Origin: an uncultured Bacteroidia bacterium
Lineage (GTDB): Bacteria; Bacteroidota; Bacteroidia; Bacteroidales; F082
DNA: 47,018 nucleotides
Reading direction: 5' to 3'
Assembly (NCBI GenBank): GCA_913009755.1
Contig: CAJVWU010000025.1
Coordinates: 1 to 47,018, forward strand
Part shown: piece by piece, positions 27,936 through 36,583 of the stretch
How the letters are laid out: each line of letters opens with the position of its first letter
How positions within the stretch are numbered: the first letter of the stretch is position 1
Notes under the pieces: model-generated
Seen by the model: the letters and a program-made list of their open reading frames with translations, nothing else
Told to the model about the DNA's origin: nothing
The model's database searches: none
Made by a program: the position numbers and the translations under genes

Positions 27936-28823
27936 CTATTTGCTGTTTTTCGCCTGTTCCATAGCGGTTAATATGGCCCGTTGTGTGAGTATGTTTAAAA
28001 TATTTCTCCTGAATTGTGCACCGCCCCTCACATCGTCAATGGGTACGGAATCTTCGGAGGCGGCTTTCCCTGCTGCCACAATGATTTCTGATTTTTTATA
28101 AAATTCCGAAACATCGCACCCTTTAATGGCATTGATGGCATGATAACTGACCAGTGGTGTGGGTGCCACTGCTCCGATCACAATGGAGGCATCCCGGCAG
28201 GAACCGCCTTCAATTGTTACCTTTGCCGCTACCGAAACCACCGCAACGGAAGATCCTCCCCTCAACCCGAATTTCTCAAAATGAACCCCTGTCTCCGGGG
28301 GCATTTTTTTTACACGTACCCGGGTCAATATCTGGTCTTTTTTCAAAACCGTTTTGCGGTTGAACACGAAAAAGTCTTTCAGGGCGACCGTTTCCGTGCC
28401 TGCTTTGTTAACCATTTCAACGTCGGCACCCAGGGCGATGAGCACAGGGGCCGAATCGCAACAAGCTGCGGCAGTGCACAAATTTCCGCCGAGTGTGCCG
28501 GTGTTCCTTACCTGTTCGCTGCCAATTTGCAAAACGGCCTCGGTAAAAGCCGGAAAATACTTGTTGATCAGTTCCGAGTTCAGTATCTCCGAATGGGTAA
28601 GACCTGCCCCCATGTACACGGATTCATTGTCATCACGAACTTCTTTCAGTTCGTCAATTCCGGTCAGGGATATGAGGTCGGAATGTGACCGAAGACCCTT
28701 TTTCATTTCCACCAACAGGTCGGTACCGCCGGCTTTCAGCGCTCCGTTTTCAGTATTCGATAGCAACTCAAGTGCTTCGTTCAAGGAGCCGGGGCGATGG
28801 AATTTGAATTTTTTCAGATACAT
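27936..28823 (-). CDS. FAD-binding subunit of the molybdenum hydroxylase
   Basis: 295 residues of the CoxM/HcrB family. FAD-binding motifs are LKAGGTDLLVEMKKG (about 29-43) and GSEQVRNTGTLGGNLCTAAACCDSAPVL (about 100-127, quoted in part as GTLGGNLC). It transfers electrons between the 2Fe-2S clusters of its fused partner and an outside donor or acceptor. Benzoyl-CoA-pathway HcrB proteins carry an inserted loop with a 4Fe-4S cluster right after GGNLC; here that loop is missing and the chain goes straight to DSAPVLIALGA. So the partner enzyme is either a different hydroxylase or a simplified HCR. Confidence 0.85.
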   Translation of the reverse strand: MYLKKFKFHRPGSLNEALELLSNTENGALKAGGTDLLVEMKKGLRSHSDLISLTGIDELKEVRDDNESVYMGAGLTHSEILNSELINKYFPAFTEAVLQIGSEQVRNTGTLGGNLCTAAACCDSAPVLIALGADVEMVNKAGTETVALKDFFVFNRKTVLKKDQILTRVRVKKMPPETGVHFEKFGLRGGSSVAVVSVAAKVTIEGGSCRDASIVIGAVAPTPLVSYHAINAIKGCDVSEFYKKSEIIVAAGKAASEDSVPIDDVRGGAQFRRNILNILTQRAILTAMEQAKNSK

Positions 28824-28870
28824 CTTTCTATTTATTTCTTTTAATTATGTCACTCAACAGCTATTCACAT

Positions 28871-31336
28871 TCAATCATCAAACAATTCCCCGTAATTATT
28901 CTTCCAGCCCGGCAATTCGCCTCTGGGGGTTAAGTCCACCGGAGGGTTTTTCCCGCCCATGTTCAGCAACCTTAACAGTCCGGTGGAAATGTAGGGGTTT
29001 TTGGCGGGGTTGAACACTTCGCCGGTTTCGCGGGTGAGCCTTTCATCATCAGCACCCTCGTTGTACGCATTTTTCTTCTGTAAATTATACAAAGCCATCG
29101 AATAGGGTGCGGCGTTTTTTTGTTTCAGGCGGGCAATTTCAAAAGCTTTTTCCAGCAACTCATATTCGCTTTCTGCGATATAATTTGCCAGGCCCAACTG
29201 CCAGGCTCGTCGTGCCGTAAGCCCCTGCATGAACAATTCATCCGTAACCGAATCGCCAAAGCCCAGGCGGTTGAGTTCCTGCACCGCCCCAAATCCTCCC
29301 AGGATAGCATATTCAATCTCGGGCTGGTTGTAGTTACTTTTTTCCTTGAAAACATTTTCCCTTTTGATGGTATCGAATTCAACCCCGTGCAGAACCAAAT
29401 CAAACCTTTGGTTGAGGAAATAGGTAAACTCGGCACCACCGCCCCATTTCTCCCCGAAAACGCCCACCGTCCAAACGGGGCATTCCTGGATAAACCGGAA
29501 AATCCGCATCCCCGCTTTTGTAAAATAGGATGCTTCTTCCTCGCCCAGGAATTTGTATCCCGTGCGGGCGTCGAACCAGCCCTTGTTGAACTGCCTGGCA
29601 TCGGCACCAAGCATTCGCATGCCGGTTCCGGAAGCAGCAAACAGTATTGCCCCCAGTTTGCCCTGTTCATAAAGTTCCATGCAAATGCCCAGGGCATGGT
29701 CAAGCTGATCAAGGGTGTATCTGTTCCACACATTGCCCCTGAGCGGGTTGTCGAAAATGATGGAAGCCACCCTGTCTTTTTTGGTGGGGAAAACAAAACG
29801 GAGGTCGTTGTAATAAATTTCCGTTTCTCCGGTTTTGAAATTCCTTTGGCTTACCGGCGTCCCGTAAACACGACCATAACCCAGTAAATTGCCCCATCCT
29901 TTTTTCTTCATGGTGTAAAGCAGGCTTGGTTTTCCTTTCCGCGGGCCTGTCAGTCCGTCCACATCGAAAAAGCCTGTACGGTCCGGATTTTCGGCAGCGG
30001 ATTTTTTGGCCAGGTTCAGCAAGCCGTCAATGCCAAAATGGTTGAGAAAACCGTCAATGATTTCGCACAGGCCGAACTTAAACCGCAACCCGACTTTGGT
30101 TGACACATTGATGTCGGCAGCCGTCCCGTAGCCGTCCTGTATCATATCTAAAGCATAAAGCATGAAAGGGATGACGTACCTTCTGAATGTTTTCCCGCCC
30201 TTGTCGGATGAATTTGCAATATTGATCAGGCCGTCAATGCCCTGAATGGTGGCCTGGCGGTAGTCCAGCGATTTGGCTTCCGAAACCGACCAATAGTCGT
30301 TTGCATTGATGGGTTGAATGTCAACATACTTTTTGGAGGCCGGGTCGTAAACCTTCACCGGTTTCTCCCGGTTCTTTTTGCCTTCCCATTTGAAAAAGCC
30401 TTCTTTAGCAGGTGTGTTGATCCCGGTCCTGTTGCTTTTTTCCAGGTCTTCAATCCATTGGGGATAGCGCCTGTTTTCAAAAGTATAAACTCCTTTCAGC
30501 CGATCGTGTTCGGGCAGGTCGTTGCCCATGTGTCTGGCACATTCGGTATAGGGCATGTGGCCGGTGAGATCGAGCACCCGGAAAGGGTTGGCAGTGAGCA
30601 TGGCAAACACCTGGGGCAGTTCAACAATATCCTGCCCGGTTTTCACATCCCAACTGATTATGGCCGCCATGCCTTCAAAAATGGGGTCGGCAATGTAGCC
30701 GTGGTGGTCTTTGCGCAAAGCAATTACCTTTTTCTCCAATATCTGTTCGGCAAAAGCAATTCCTGCAAGATAAGTGTCTTCGCTTGCATACTTTCCTTTC
30801 ATCACGTCAAACAGGCGGTTGGCGTGGAAGGGGAAATAGCCGTGTCCGGTCAGAAACTTTTCCTTTAAATAAGCATCACTGAAAAGTTCTGCCAACTCGG
30901 TTGTGGTGTGCGATGATGTATTTGAAAAAATGAACAGCAGCTTATCTGTACCGGCATTTTTCTCAATCTGGCCAAAGATGCTTTTTTTCACATCAATGCG
31001 TTCCGTTGCTACTTCCCAGATGATTTCTGCGATTTTTAAATCAGCAAATTCTTTGGAGTAGGTTACTCTGTTGAGGGTATCTTCGAGATGGCCTTCGTAC
31101 AAACGGCCACCTGTCACCATCCCTGTAAAATAGTCTTTGATGTCTTGTTTTGCCCGGTTTAATGCGGCATCTGAAATATCAATAAAGGTGATATTGTATT
31201 CCGTTTTGTTCAGCAGGTCAATGCCAATGCCAATGCCCATGGTTCCCGAACCAATGATTGCAATGTTGCTGATGTTGTTCAGTTTATTGGCTGTCTTTTG
31301 AATCAATTTATTCCCGTAGGAAAAACAAACGCCCAT
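28871..31336 (-). CDS. Fused 3-hydroxyacyl-CoA dehydrogenase / enoyl-CoA hydratase (FadN-like)
   Basis: 821 residues. The order is dehydrogenase first: NAD-binding IIGSGTMGIG (about 27-36), 3HCDH C-terminal domains (about 200-310 and 365-490; NPFRVLDLTGH, RTGFFDVDGL), then a crotonase-type domain (about 515-730) with GTGMRMLGADARQF, GGGAEF and PEIEYAILGGFG, in which both expected glutamates are present. This is the FadN arrangement, opposite to FadB/FadJ. In this operon it would oxidise 3-hydroxypimelyl-CoA to 3-oxopimelyl-CoA, and could also serve crotonyl-CoA steps after glutaryl-CoA. A thiolase gene is 22 bases upstream. Confidence 0.9.
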   Translation of the reverse strand: MGVCFSYGNKLIQKTANKLNNISNIAIIGSGTMGIGIGIDLLNKTEYNITFIDISDAALNRAKQDIKDYFTGMVTGGRLYEGHLEDTLNRVTYSKEFADLKIAEIIWEVATERIDVKKSIFGQIEKNAGTDKLLFIFSNTSSHTTTELAELFSDAYLKEKFLTGHGYFPFHANRLFDVMKGKYASEDTYLAGIAFAEQILEKKVIALRKDHHGYIADPIFEGMAAIISWDVKTGQDIVELPQVFAMLTANPFRVLDLTGHMPYTECARHMGNDLPEHDRLKGVYTFENRRYPQWIEDLEKSNRTGINTPAKEGFFKWEGKKNREKPVKVYDPASKKYVDIQPINANDYWSVSEAKSLDYRQATIQGIDGLINIANSSDKGGKTFRRYVIPFMLYALDMIQDGYGTAADINVSTKVGLRFKFGLCEIIDGFLNHFGIDGLLNLAKKSAAENPDRTGFFDVDGLTGPRKGKPSLLYTMKKKGWGNLLGYGRVYGTPVSQRNFKTGETEIYYNDLRFVFPTKKDRVASIIFDNPLRGNVWNRYTLDQLDHALGICMELYEQGKLGAILFAASGTGMRMLGADARQFNKGWFDARTGYKFLGEEEASYFTKAGMRIFRFIQECPVWTVGVFGEKWGGGAEFTYFLNQRFDLVLHGVEFDTIKRENVFKEKSNYNQPEIEYAILGGFGAVQELNRLGFGDSVTDELFMQGLTARRAWQLGLANYIAESEYELLEKAFEIARLKQKNAAPYSMALYNLQKKNAYNEGADDERLTRETGEVFNPAKNPYISTGLLRLLNMGGKNPPVDLTPRGELPGWKNNYGELFDD

Positions 31337-31358
31337 AATTCAGTTATTTTTAAAATGT

Positions 31359-32630
31359 TTAAACAATTTCAACACAAACGGCACCGCCCTGTCCGCCGCC
31401 GATGCAGGCCGAGGCAATTCCGGTTTTTTCCTTCCTTCTCTTCAATTCATAGATCAGGTCGGTGGTGATGCGCAATCCCGTGGCGGCAATATTGTGGCCA
31501 ATAGCCACAGCACCTCCGTTTACATTGGTAATTTCGCGCGGCAGTTTCAATTCTTTTTCGGCGGCAAGGTACTGTGCGGCAAAGGCCTCATTGATTTCAA
31601 AAAGATCCACATCCGCCATTTTCATTTTCAGTTTCTTCATGAGGGTTTTTATGGCCGGCACCGGCCCCTGCCCCATGATGGTGGGATCGACCGTTGAAAA
31701 CTGATAACCACGGATAACAGCGAGGTATGGGATGTTGTTTTTGTCGGCAAATTCCCTGTCCATCAGTACGGCAGCGGCTGCACCGTCGCTGATCTGGCTG
31801 GCGGTTCCCGGTGTGACGAGCCCATCGGCTTTCATCAGGGGGCGGAGTCCGGCCAGTTCTTCAACACTGATGTCATACTTTACGCCTTCGTCCCGCCAAA
31901 AGCTGACGGGTATCCCATTCATGTCTTCGGTATTCACCGTAAAAACACCTTTTTGGTAATCGTTTTTATTTTTTCCCGAGTAGCGGTTCCATTGTTTTTT
32001 CTGTGCTTCGCGTGCCCTGATGTGGCTCTCGTAAGAAAACTCATCACAATCTTTTCTGCTTACCCCAAGCATAGTCCCATATTTTTCTGCGGTAAGTGCC
32101 ATTTGCGTATTGAAATAATAATGACTGAAACCTTCGAGCAGGTAATCTTTTAAAGGGGCATCTTCGAAATCCCAAACATTGTCTTTTTTCCTTTTCCCCT
32201 GATGGACCAGATTGGTGTTGGTCATGCTTTCGGTAGCAAAAGAAACGACACAATTCATTTTTTGCGGCCCGTCCTGATGAATCAGGTCAAAGGCATCGGC
32301 CAGGGTCTGAAAGCCCGTCCCGCAAATACGGAGCGTTGTTTTGCCGGGTGCCACTTTCAGATTATCCTCATCCCCTAACAGTTTGGCTGCACGGTAGGCC
32401 ACATTGCGTGGCAGGTAAATCTTCTGCCCCAGTGAATCGGTGTAAATCATCCCGGCCACGATCTGTTCAATTTTGATTTTCGACAGGTCAATGCCTGAAC
32501 GTAAAATGGCCTCCTGAACGGCAAGTACGCCGAGGTCTTCCGCCGAAAAATCATAATAATATCCGCAATGCTTCCCGATAGGGGTTCTGGCGGCACTGAC
32601 GACAACCACTTCATTTTGTTTAAAGTTCAT
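31359..32630 (-). CDS. Acyl-CoA thiolase, probably 3-oxopimelyl-CoA thiolase
   Basis: 423 residues. Nucleophile Cys103 is in RICGTGFQTL, the second-half motif is GGAVAIGHNIAATGLR with the catalytic His but Asn in place of the usual Pro (GHPxG), and the last cysteine is in ACIGGGQGGAV. It differs clearly from the thiolase at 20838-22028. Position beside the FadN-like gene suggests that it splits 3-oxopimelyl-CoA into glutaryl-CoA and acetyl-CoA, the last step of the upper benzoyl-CoA pathway. Confidence 0.88.
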   Translation of the reverse strand: MNFKQNEVVVVSAARTPIGKHCGYYYDFSAEDLGVLAVQEAILRSGIDLSKIKIEQIVAGMIYTDSLGQKIYLPRNVAYRAAKLLGDEDNLKVAPGKTTLRICGTGFQTLADAFDLIHQDGPQKMNCVVSFATESMTNTNLVHQGKRKKDNVWDFEDAPLKDYLLEGFSHYYFNTQMALTAEKYGTMLGVSRKDCDEFSYESHIRAREAQKKQWNRYSGKNKNDYQKGVFTVNTEDMNGIPVSFWRDEGVKYDISVEELAGLRPLMKADGLVTPGTASQISDGAAAAVLMDREFADKNNIPYLAVIRGYQFSTVDPTIMGQGPVPAIKTLMKKLKMKMADVDLFEINEAFAAQYLAAEKELKLPREITNVNGGAVAIGHNIAATGLRITTDLIYELKRRKEKTGIASACIGGGQGGAVCVEIV

Positions 32631-32636
32631 AGGTTT

Positions 32637-33395
32637 TTATTTTTTTTCGTTTAGCAAAACATTTCCCCAGGCTGCATAAAACTGCGAATTTTCCGGGCTC
32701 TCAACTTGACTAAATCTTTTTTTGAACAAACGTACGATGGTGGGGTGTGTTTCGGGAACGCCCCCCGTTATGATGATGGTTTCGTCAGCAGCCACTATTT
32801 CCAGGCATCTTTCGATGATTGAGTTGTAAATGCCCACGGCAATATTTGAGATGGTGGCCCCTTTTTTCATTAAACCGATAATTTCTGAAATGGCGAACAC
32901 GGTGCAATAGCTGTTTATCCTGATTTCTTCGGTAGCATCATCCGACAACGTGTTAAATTCCAAAGGGGAAATATCCAGCCTGAAGGCAATTTCTTCTAGA
33001 AAAGAACCGGTTCCGGCAGCACATTTTCTGTTCATCTTAAATTTGTCAACCTGACCCTGTTCATTGATTTTAATGAACTTGGTGTCCTGTCCGCCAATGT
33101 CAATGACGGAACATTTCTTTCCAAACTTTAAATAAACCGCTTTTGACAACGCGATGATCTCGGAATTGGAGATGTGGTCAAATTCCACCTGGTCGCGGCC
33201 ATATCCGCAGGTATAAACGGGCATGGCAATTTCATAATTTTCCGAGAGTTTCTCCATTATCCTGGAAGAAGCCCTTTTAAAATCGAACCCGGTCTTAACG
33301 ACATACTGATCAACAATTTGGTTTTCACCGTTGACCAGGACCCCTTTGGTGTAAGAAGAACCGAGGTCTATTCCTAATTTCAGCCTGGGTTTCAA
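32637..33395 (-). CDS. ATPase activator of the 2-hydroxyacyl-CoA dehydratase/benzoyl-CoA reductase family
   Basis: 252 residues of the acetate/sugar kinase/Hsp70-type ATPase fold. LGIDLGSSYTKG (7-18) and DIGGQDTKFI (99-108) bind ATP. Cys125 (RKCAAGTGSFLEE) and Cys164 (SYCTVFAISEII) would hold one 4Fe-4S cluster at a dimer interface, as in HgdC. It uses ATP to push a low-potential electron into a partner. The partner is probably the dehydratase-like gene 18 bases upstream, not the benzoyl-CoA reductase, which has its own pair BcrA/BcrD. Confidence 0.9.
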   Translation of the reverse strand: MKPRLKLGIDLGSSYTKGVLVNGENQIVDQYVVKTGFDFKRASSRIMEKLSENYEIAMPVYTCGYGRDQVEFDHISNSEIIALSKAVYLKFGKKCSVIDIGGQDTKFIKINEQGQVDKFKMNRKCAAGTGSFLEEIAFRLDISPLEFNTLSDDATEEIRINSYCTVFAISEIIGLMKKGATISNIAVGIYNSIIERCLEIVAADETIIITGGVPETHPTIVRLFKKRFSQVESPENSQFYAAWGNVLLNEKK

Positions 33396-33413
33396 TAGTT
33401 CAGATTTTTAATG

Positions 33414-34664
33414 TTAACTATAAATTTTCGCTGATAACTGCTGAATAAAAGTTTCAATGGCTATCAGGGCTTGCTCTTCACTGAAACAGCGGGGGTCATT
33501 CAGATCACCGTTGATCTCAAGAAAAGGGACATTTGTTTTTTCAAATAACCGGTTTTGCAATCCGAAGCGGTTGTTTGAATTGCGGGGGCATGTTTTGGAA
33601 TCGTGATAGATCACCCCGTCAATGGCATAATCTTTCAGATGTTCCTGCAGCATTTCCTCTTTAACATCTTCTGACCTGACAATAAACAATTTTGAATAGG
33701 CCAAAGCTGAAGAATAGAAAGGATCGTCCGGGTCTAAATCATCGAATACCCAACTGTTGCAATAAGTTGAAGCAACAATACAGGTATCAAGGCCTGCAAA
33801 CAACCTTGCCATTTTGCTAAGCTGGTACCAGAGGGGCATCCCTTCCCAGTAAAGCCGGAACCTTTCATCGGGCACGGCACCAATACCCTTTGCAATCCTG
33901 TCATCTAACTCGGCATACAGGATTTTATAATAGTCCAGGGCATAAACAGTACCCCGCATGACCACAATGGGGCCCATGTGGATGGCTGCATCAAAAAAGT
34001 TGATGGGTGAAGGGCGGTGTTTTGCTTTTTCAAGCACCCTGCGCCAGAGGACACAGGCATCCCTCGATAATTCAATGGTGTTTTTGAACTCGTCCATGTC
34101 GAATTTCCGCGGGGAAACTTTTTCGAGTTCCGGGATCAGTGCCTTAAACTGTTCAGACACACTTTTTATCAGGTTATCCGACAGTTCACCTATTCCCAGG
34201 GGGGTGTGTATTCCCAGAATCGGGACATCGAAGTGACGGGCATAAAAGGAGAACCAGTCGGCCACTTCATGACACTGGTTGGTGTTGTACACAAGGACAT
34301 CGGGCTTTGGCACCGAGTCGAGGCCGTTGCGTTTCATGGGGGTTTCATTTTGTAAAAAGGCACCGATATCACTGGTCAGATAGGAACATATATCCGGTGA
34401 ATATCCTTTCGCCAAAGCGCTTGGAATATATTTATCGGCATTTTTGGAAGCGCCGATCATTGCCCCGTGATTCTCAGGGAAATATACTTCAAAACCCATG
34501 GAATAAAGTAGTTCGGCCGGGCCGACACTGGTACACCAGGCCACTTTTTTACCTTCGGTTTCCACTGCATCCTTCAACCGCTGAAAATAATCATTCATAA
34601 TGACCTTCAGGGTGTTGGCCGATTCAAGCCTGAGAATTCCACTTTGCGTCTTACTCATAATCAA
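33414..34664 (-). CDS. 2-hydroxyacyl-CoA dehydratase family Fe-S protein (possible double-cubane cluster protein)
   Basis: 416 residues. Candidate cluster ligands are Cys44 (VAWCTSVGPAE), Cys93 (SPDICSYLTSDIG), Cys131 (NTNQCHEVADW) and Cys359 (DSKTCPRNSN), and the family C-terminal pattern GDLNDPRCFSEEQAL is present. Unlike HgdA/HgdB or BcrB/BcrC, it has no second subunit gene beside it; only an activator follows. Single-subunit members paired with one activator include E. coli YjiM/YjiL and the double-cubane [8Fe-9S] proteins of Carboxydothermus. Its reaction is unknown; reductive chemistry on a small or ring substrate is plausible. Start may be Met3. Confidence 0.83.
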   Translation of the reverse strand: MIMSKTQSGILRLESANTLKVIMNDYFQRLKDAVETEGKKVAWCTSVGPAELLYSMGFEVYFPENHGAMIGASKNADKYIPSALAKGYSPDICSYLTSDIGAFLQNETPMKRNGLDSVPKPDVLVYNTNQCHEVADWFSFYARHFDVPILGIHTPLGIGELSDNLIKSVSEQFKALIPELEKVSPRKFDMDEFKNTIELSRDACVLWRRVLEKAKHRPSPINFFDAAIHMGPIVVMRGTVYALDYYKILYAELDDRIAKGIGAVPDERFRLYWEGMPLWYQLSKMARLFAGLDTCIVASTYCNSWVFDDLDPDDPFYSSALAYSKLFIVRSEDVKEEMLQEHLKDYAIDGVIYHDSKTCPRNSNNRFGLQNRLFEKTNVPFLEINGDLNDPRCFSEEQALIAIETFIQQLSAKIYS

Positions 34665-34677
34665 TCATTCATTTAAT

Positions 34678-35451
34678 CTAACGGTTTTTCCACACCGGTT
34701 TCCTTTTTTCCAAAAATGATTTTATCCCTTCCCTGGCATCCGCGGACTTCATCAGTTCATTATTATACATATCCGACAAAACAGGAATGCTCTTCCTCAT
34801 GGTTTGGTTGAATATCAGCCTGACGGCACGGAGCGCATACCTGAGCGAAGCCGCACTTTTGGGCAGGATGTATTTTTTGATCCACTCGCCGGTGGCTTGC
34901 TCCATACTTTCTTTGTCTTCAAACACTTCGTTGATAAGGCCCATGTTTTTTGCTTCTTCGGCGCCGATGATTTTTCCCGTCAGCAACAATTCTTCCGCCT
35001 TTAAGTAACCCACCCGCATGGGCAAAATAATGGAAGCCGGCGGGGCAAATACACCGAGGATAATTTCGGGCTGGCCGATCCGGGCTGTTTTGTCGACGAA
35101 AATAAAATTGCAGACCAGGGGCAGTTCAAACCCGCCGCCCAGACAATTACCTGAGATTTTTGCCAGTGTGGGAATGTTTAATTCCATGATGGCATAAAAC
35201 AACCCGTGGAAGGTTTCCAGCATTTTTTCCGAAAGTTCTTCTGTATGCTCGGCAACACTGGCCCCAAATGAGAAATTCTTTCCTTCCCCTTCAAAGGTTA
35301 ACAGTTTGATGTCAGGCCTGTTATTCAATGATTCCAAAAGACCGGTGAGCTCCGTCATCATTTGTATGTCGAGGATGTTGGCTTTACCGTCATCCAGGAT
35401 AATTTGGGCCACCTGACCTTCGAATAAATAATTCACTTTAACTTTTTGCAT
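34678..35451 (-). CDS. dch: Cyclohexa-1,5-diene-1-carbonyl-CoA hydratase
   Basis: 257 residues of the crotonase family. The pattern GNCLGGGFELPLV (about 100-112) forms the oxyanion hole and GQPEIILGVFAPPAS (about 124-138) is typical of dienoyl-CoA hydratases (Dch/BamR). It adds water to the benzoyl-CoA reductase product, giving 6-hydroxycyclohex-1-ene-1-carbonyl-CoA. It sits between oah and the dehydratase-like gene with gaps of 20 and 13 bases. Confidence 0.92.
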   Translation of the reverse strand: MQKVKVNYLFEGQVAQIILDDGKANILDIQMMTELTGLLESLNNRPDIKLLTFEGEGKNFSFGASVAEHTEELSEKMLETFHGLFYAIMELNIPTLAKISGNCLGGGFELPLVCNFIFVDKTARIGQPEIILGVFAPPASIILPMRVGYLKAEELLLTGKIIGAEEAKNMGLINEVFEDKESMEQATGEWIKKYILPKSAASLRYALRAVRLIFNQTMRKSIPVLSDMYNNELMKSADAREGIKSFLEKRKPVWKNR

Positions 35452-35471
35452 GCGCTTGATTTTTTAACAGA

Positions 35472-36557
35472 TTAAACCTGGTATTGTGGGGAGATGGCGC
35501 GGATCATGTCGTCGTTCCATTCTTTTCCCTCTGCCAGCAACAACCGGAGTTTTACGAAATCAACTTCGCGCCGGCCTTTGGGCCCTTCGTTGAATGCCCT
35601 GAAACCTGCCTTTGCTTCGGTCATCATGTTCAGGGCAAGCCATTCCCTGCTGCTTTCTTTGTTTTTGTCCCAATGTTCCAGTTTTTTCTTCCGCATTTCG
35701 GTGAGGGTTTTCATGGTGCAGTTGGGGAAGGTGTAAAGCAGTTTGGTGATATAGCTGTTGACCATCTCATCCAGGCGGCTCAGGTCAACTTCGGTACCGG
35801 CAAGTATCTCCTTTGCTTTTTTGAGTTCGTCACCTGTTTTCATGGTGCCGTAAATTATTTTTCCGAAATCATCGGTCATCCGGTCAATCACCACCAGCGG
35901 GTTGGGAATAAATTTTCCGTCCACTTTCAATACGGGGACAATATCGCTGATCAGCCCAATCTGATAAGCCTGGTGGGCCGACCACATTTCGCACAATGTC
36001 AATGATTTGATGGCTCGTTCAATGCCAACATAAAGGTGCAGGAAATCGGTGGCGCCCCCGATGGCAGCGCTGCCGTGCTTTGGGCCGGCCTGCCCGAAGC
36101 GTGCCATATCGGAAGCAATAGTAAAATCGCCGGCCATGCCAATTTCCTGGCCACCGGCTATGCGCATGCCGTTTACCCGGCAGATGACCGGCTTCTCACA
36201 AATGAAAACGGCCGATACCATATCGTTGAACAAACGCATGTACTGGCTGTATTCCTGTGGGTTACCGGCGTAATACTCCGCATATTCTTTGGTGTTTCCC
36301 CCGGTACAAAAGGCTTTGTCGCCCACGGCGGTAAACACTACGGCCACCACGCTCCGGTCGTTTGAGGCTTTGCGGAAGGCCAGGATAACCTCTTTAACGG
36401 CCTTTGTGGTGTAGGAATTGTATTGCTGCGGATTGTTGAGTAATATCCAGGCGCTGTATAAGCCATCAATATCATTTCCGTCCGCGTCTTTTGCCGGCCG
36501 CTTTTCGTATAGAATTTCACTGAATTCTATTTCTGTAAGATCATGATTTTTCAACAT
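35472..36557 (-). CDS. oah: 6-oxocyclohex-1-ene-1-carbonyl-CoA hydrolase (ring-opening)
   Basis: 361 residues, the usual Oah/BamA length. Strong family patterns are LLNNPQQYNSYTTKAV, GGNTKEYAEYYAGNPQEY, VICRVNGMRIAGGQEIGMAG and FGQAGPKHGSAAIGGATDF. It adds water and cleaves the ring hydrolytically to give 3-hydroxypimelyl-CoA. This gene (bamA) is the standard marker for anaerobic aromatic degradation. It lies between had and dch in the order had-oah-dch, which differs from the Thauera order dch-had-oah. Confidence 0.96.
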   Translation of the reverse strand: MLKNHDLTEIEFSEILYEKRPAKDADGNDIDGLYSAWILLNNPQQYNSYTTKAVKEVILAFRKASNDRSVVAVVFTAVGDKAFCTGGNTKEYAEYYAGNPQEYSQYMRLFNDMVSAVFICEKPVICRVNGMRIAGGQEIGMAGDFTIASDMARFGQAGPKHGSAAIGGATDFLHLYVGIERAIKSLTLCEMWSAHQAYQIGLISDIVPVLKVDGKFIPNPLVVIDRMTDDFGKIIYGTMKTGDELKKAKEILAGTEVDLSRLDEMVNSYITKLLYTFPNCTMKTLTEMRKKKLEHWDKNKESSREWLALNMMTEAKAGFRAFNEGPKGRREVDFVKLRLLLAEGKEWNDDMIRAISPQYQV

Positions 36558-36583
36558 GGTATTATATTTTTTTTAGGGTTTTT

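Noticed and set aside
32637-34664. Second benzoyl-CoA reductase or classical two-subunit 2-hydroxyacyl-CoA dehydratase
   Set aside because: Only one catalytic-type subunit and one activator are present; both alternatives need two different catalytic subunits.
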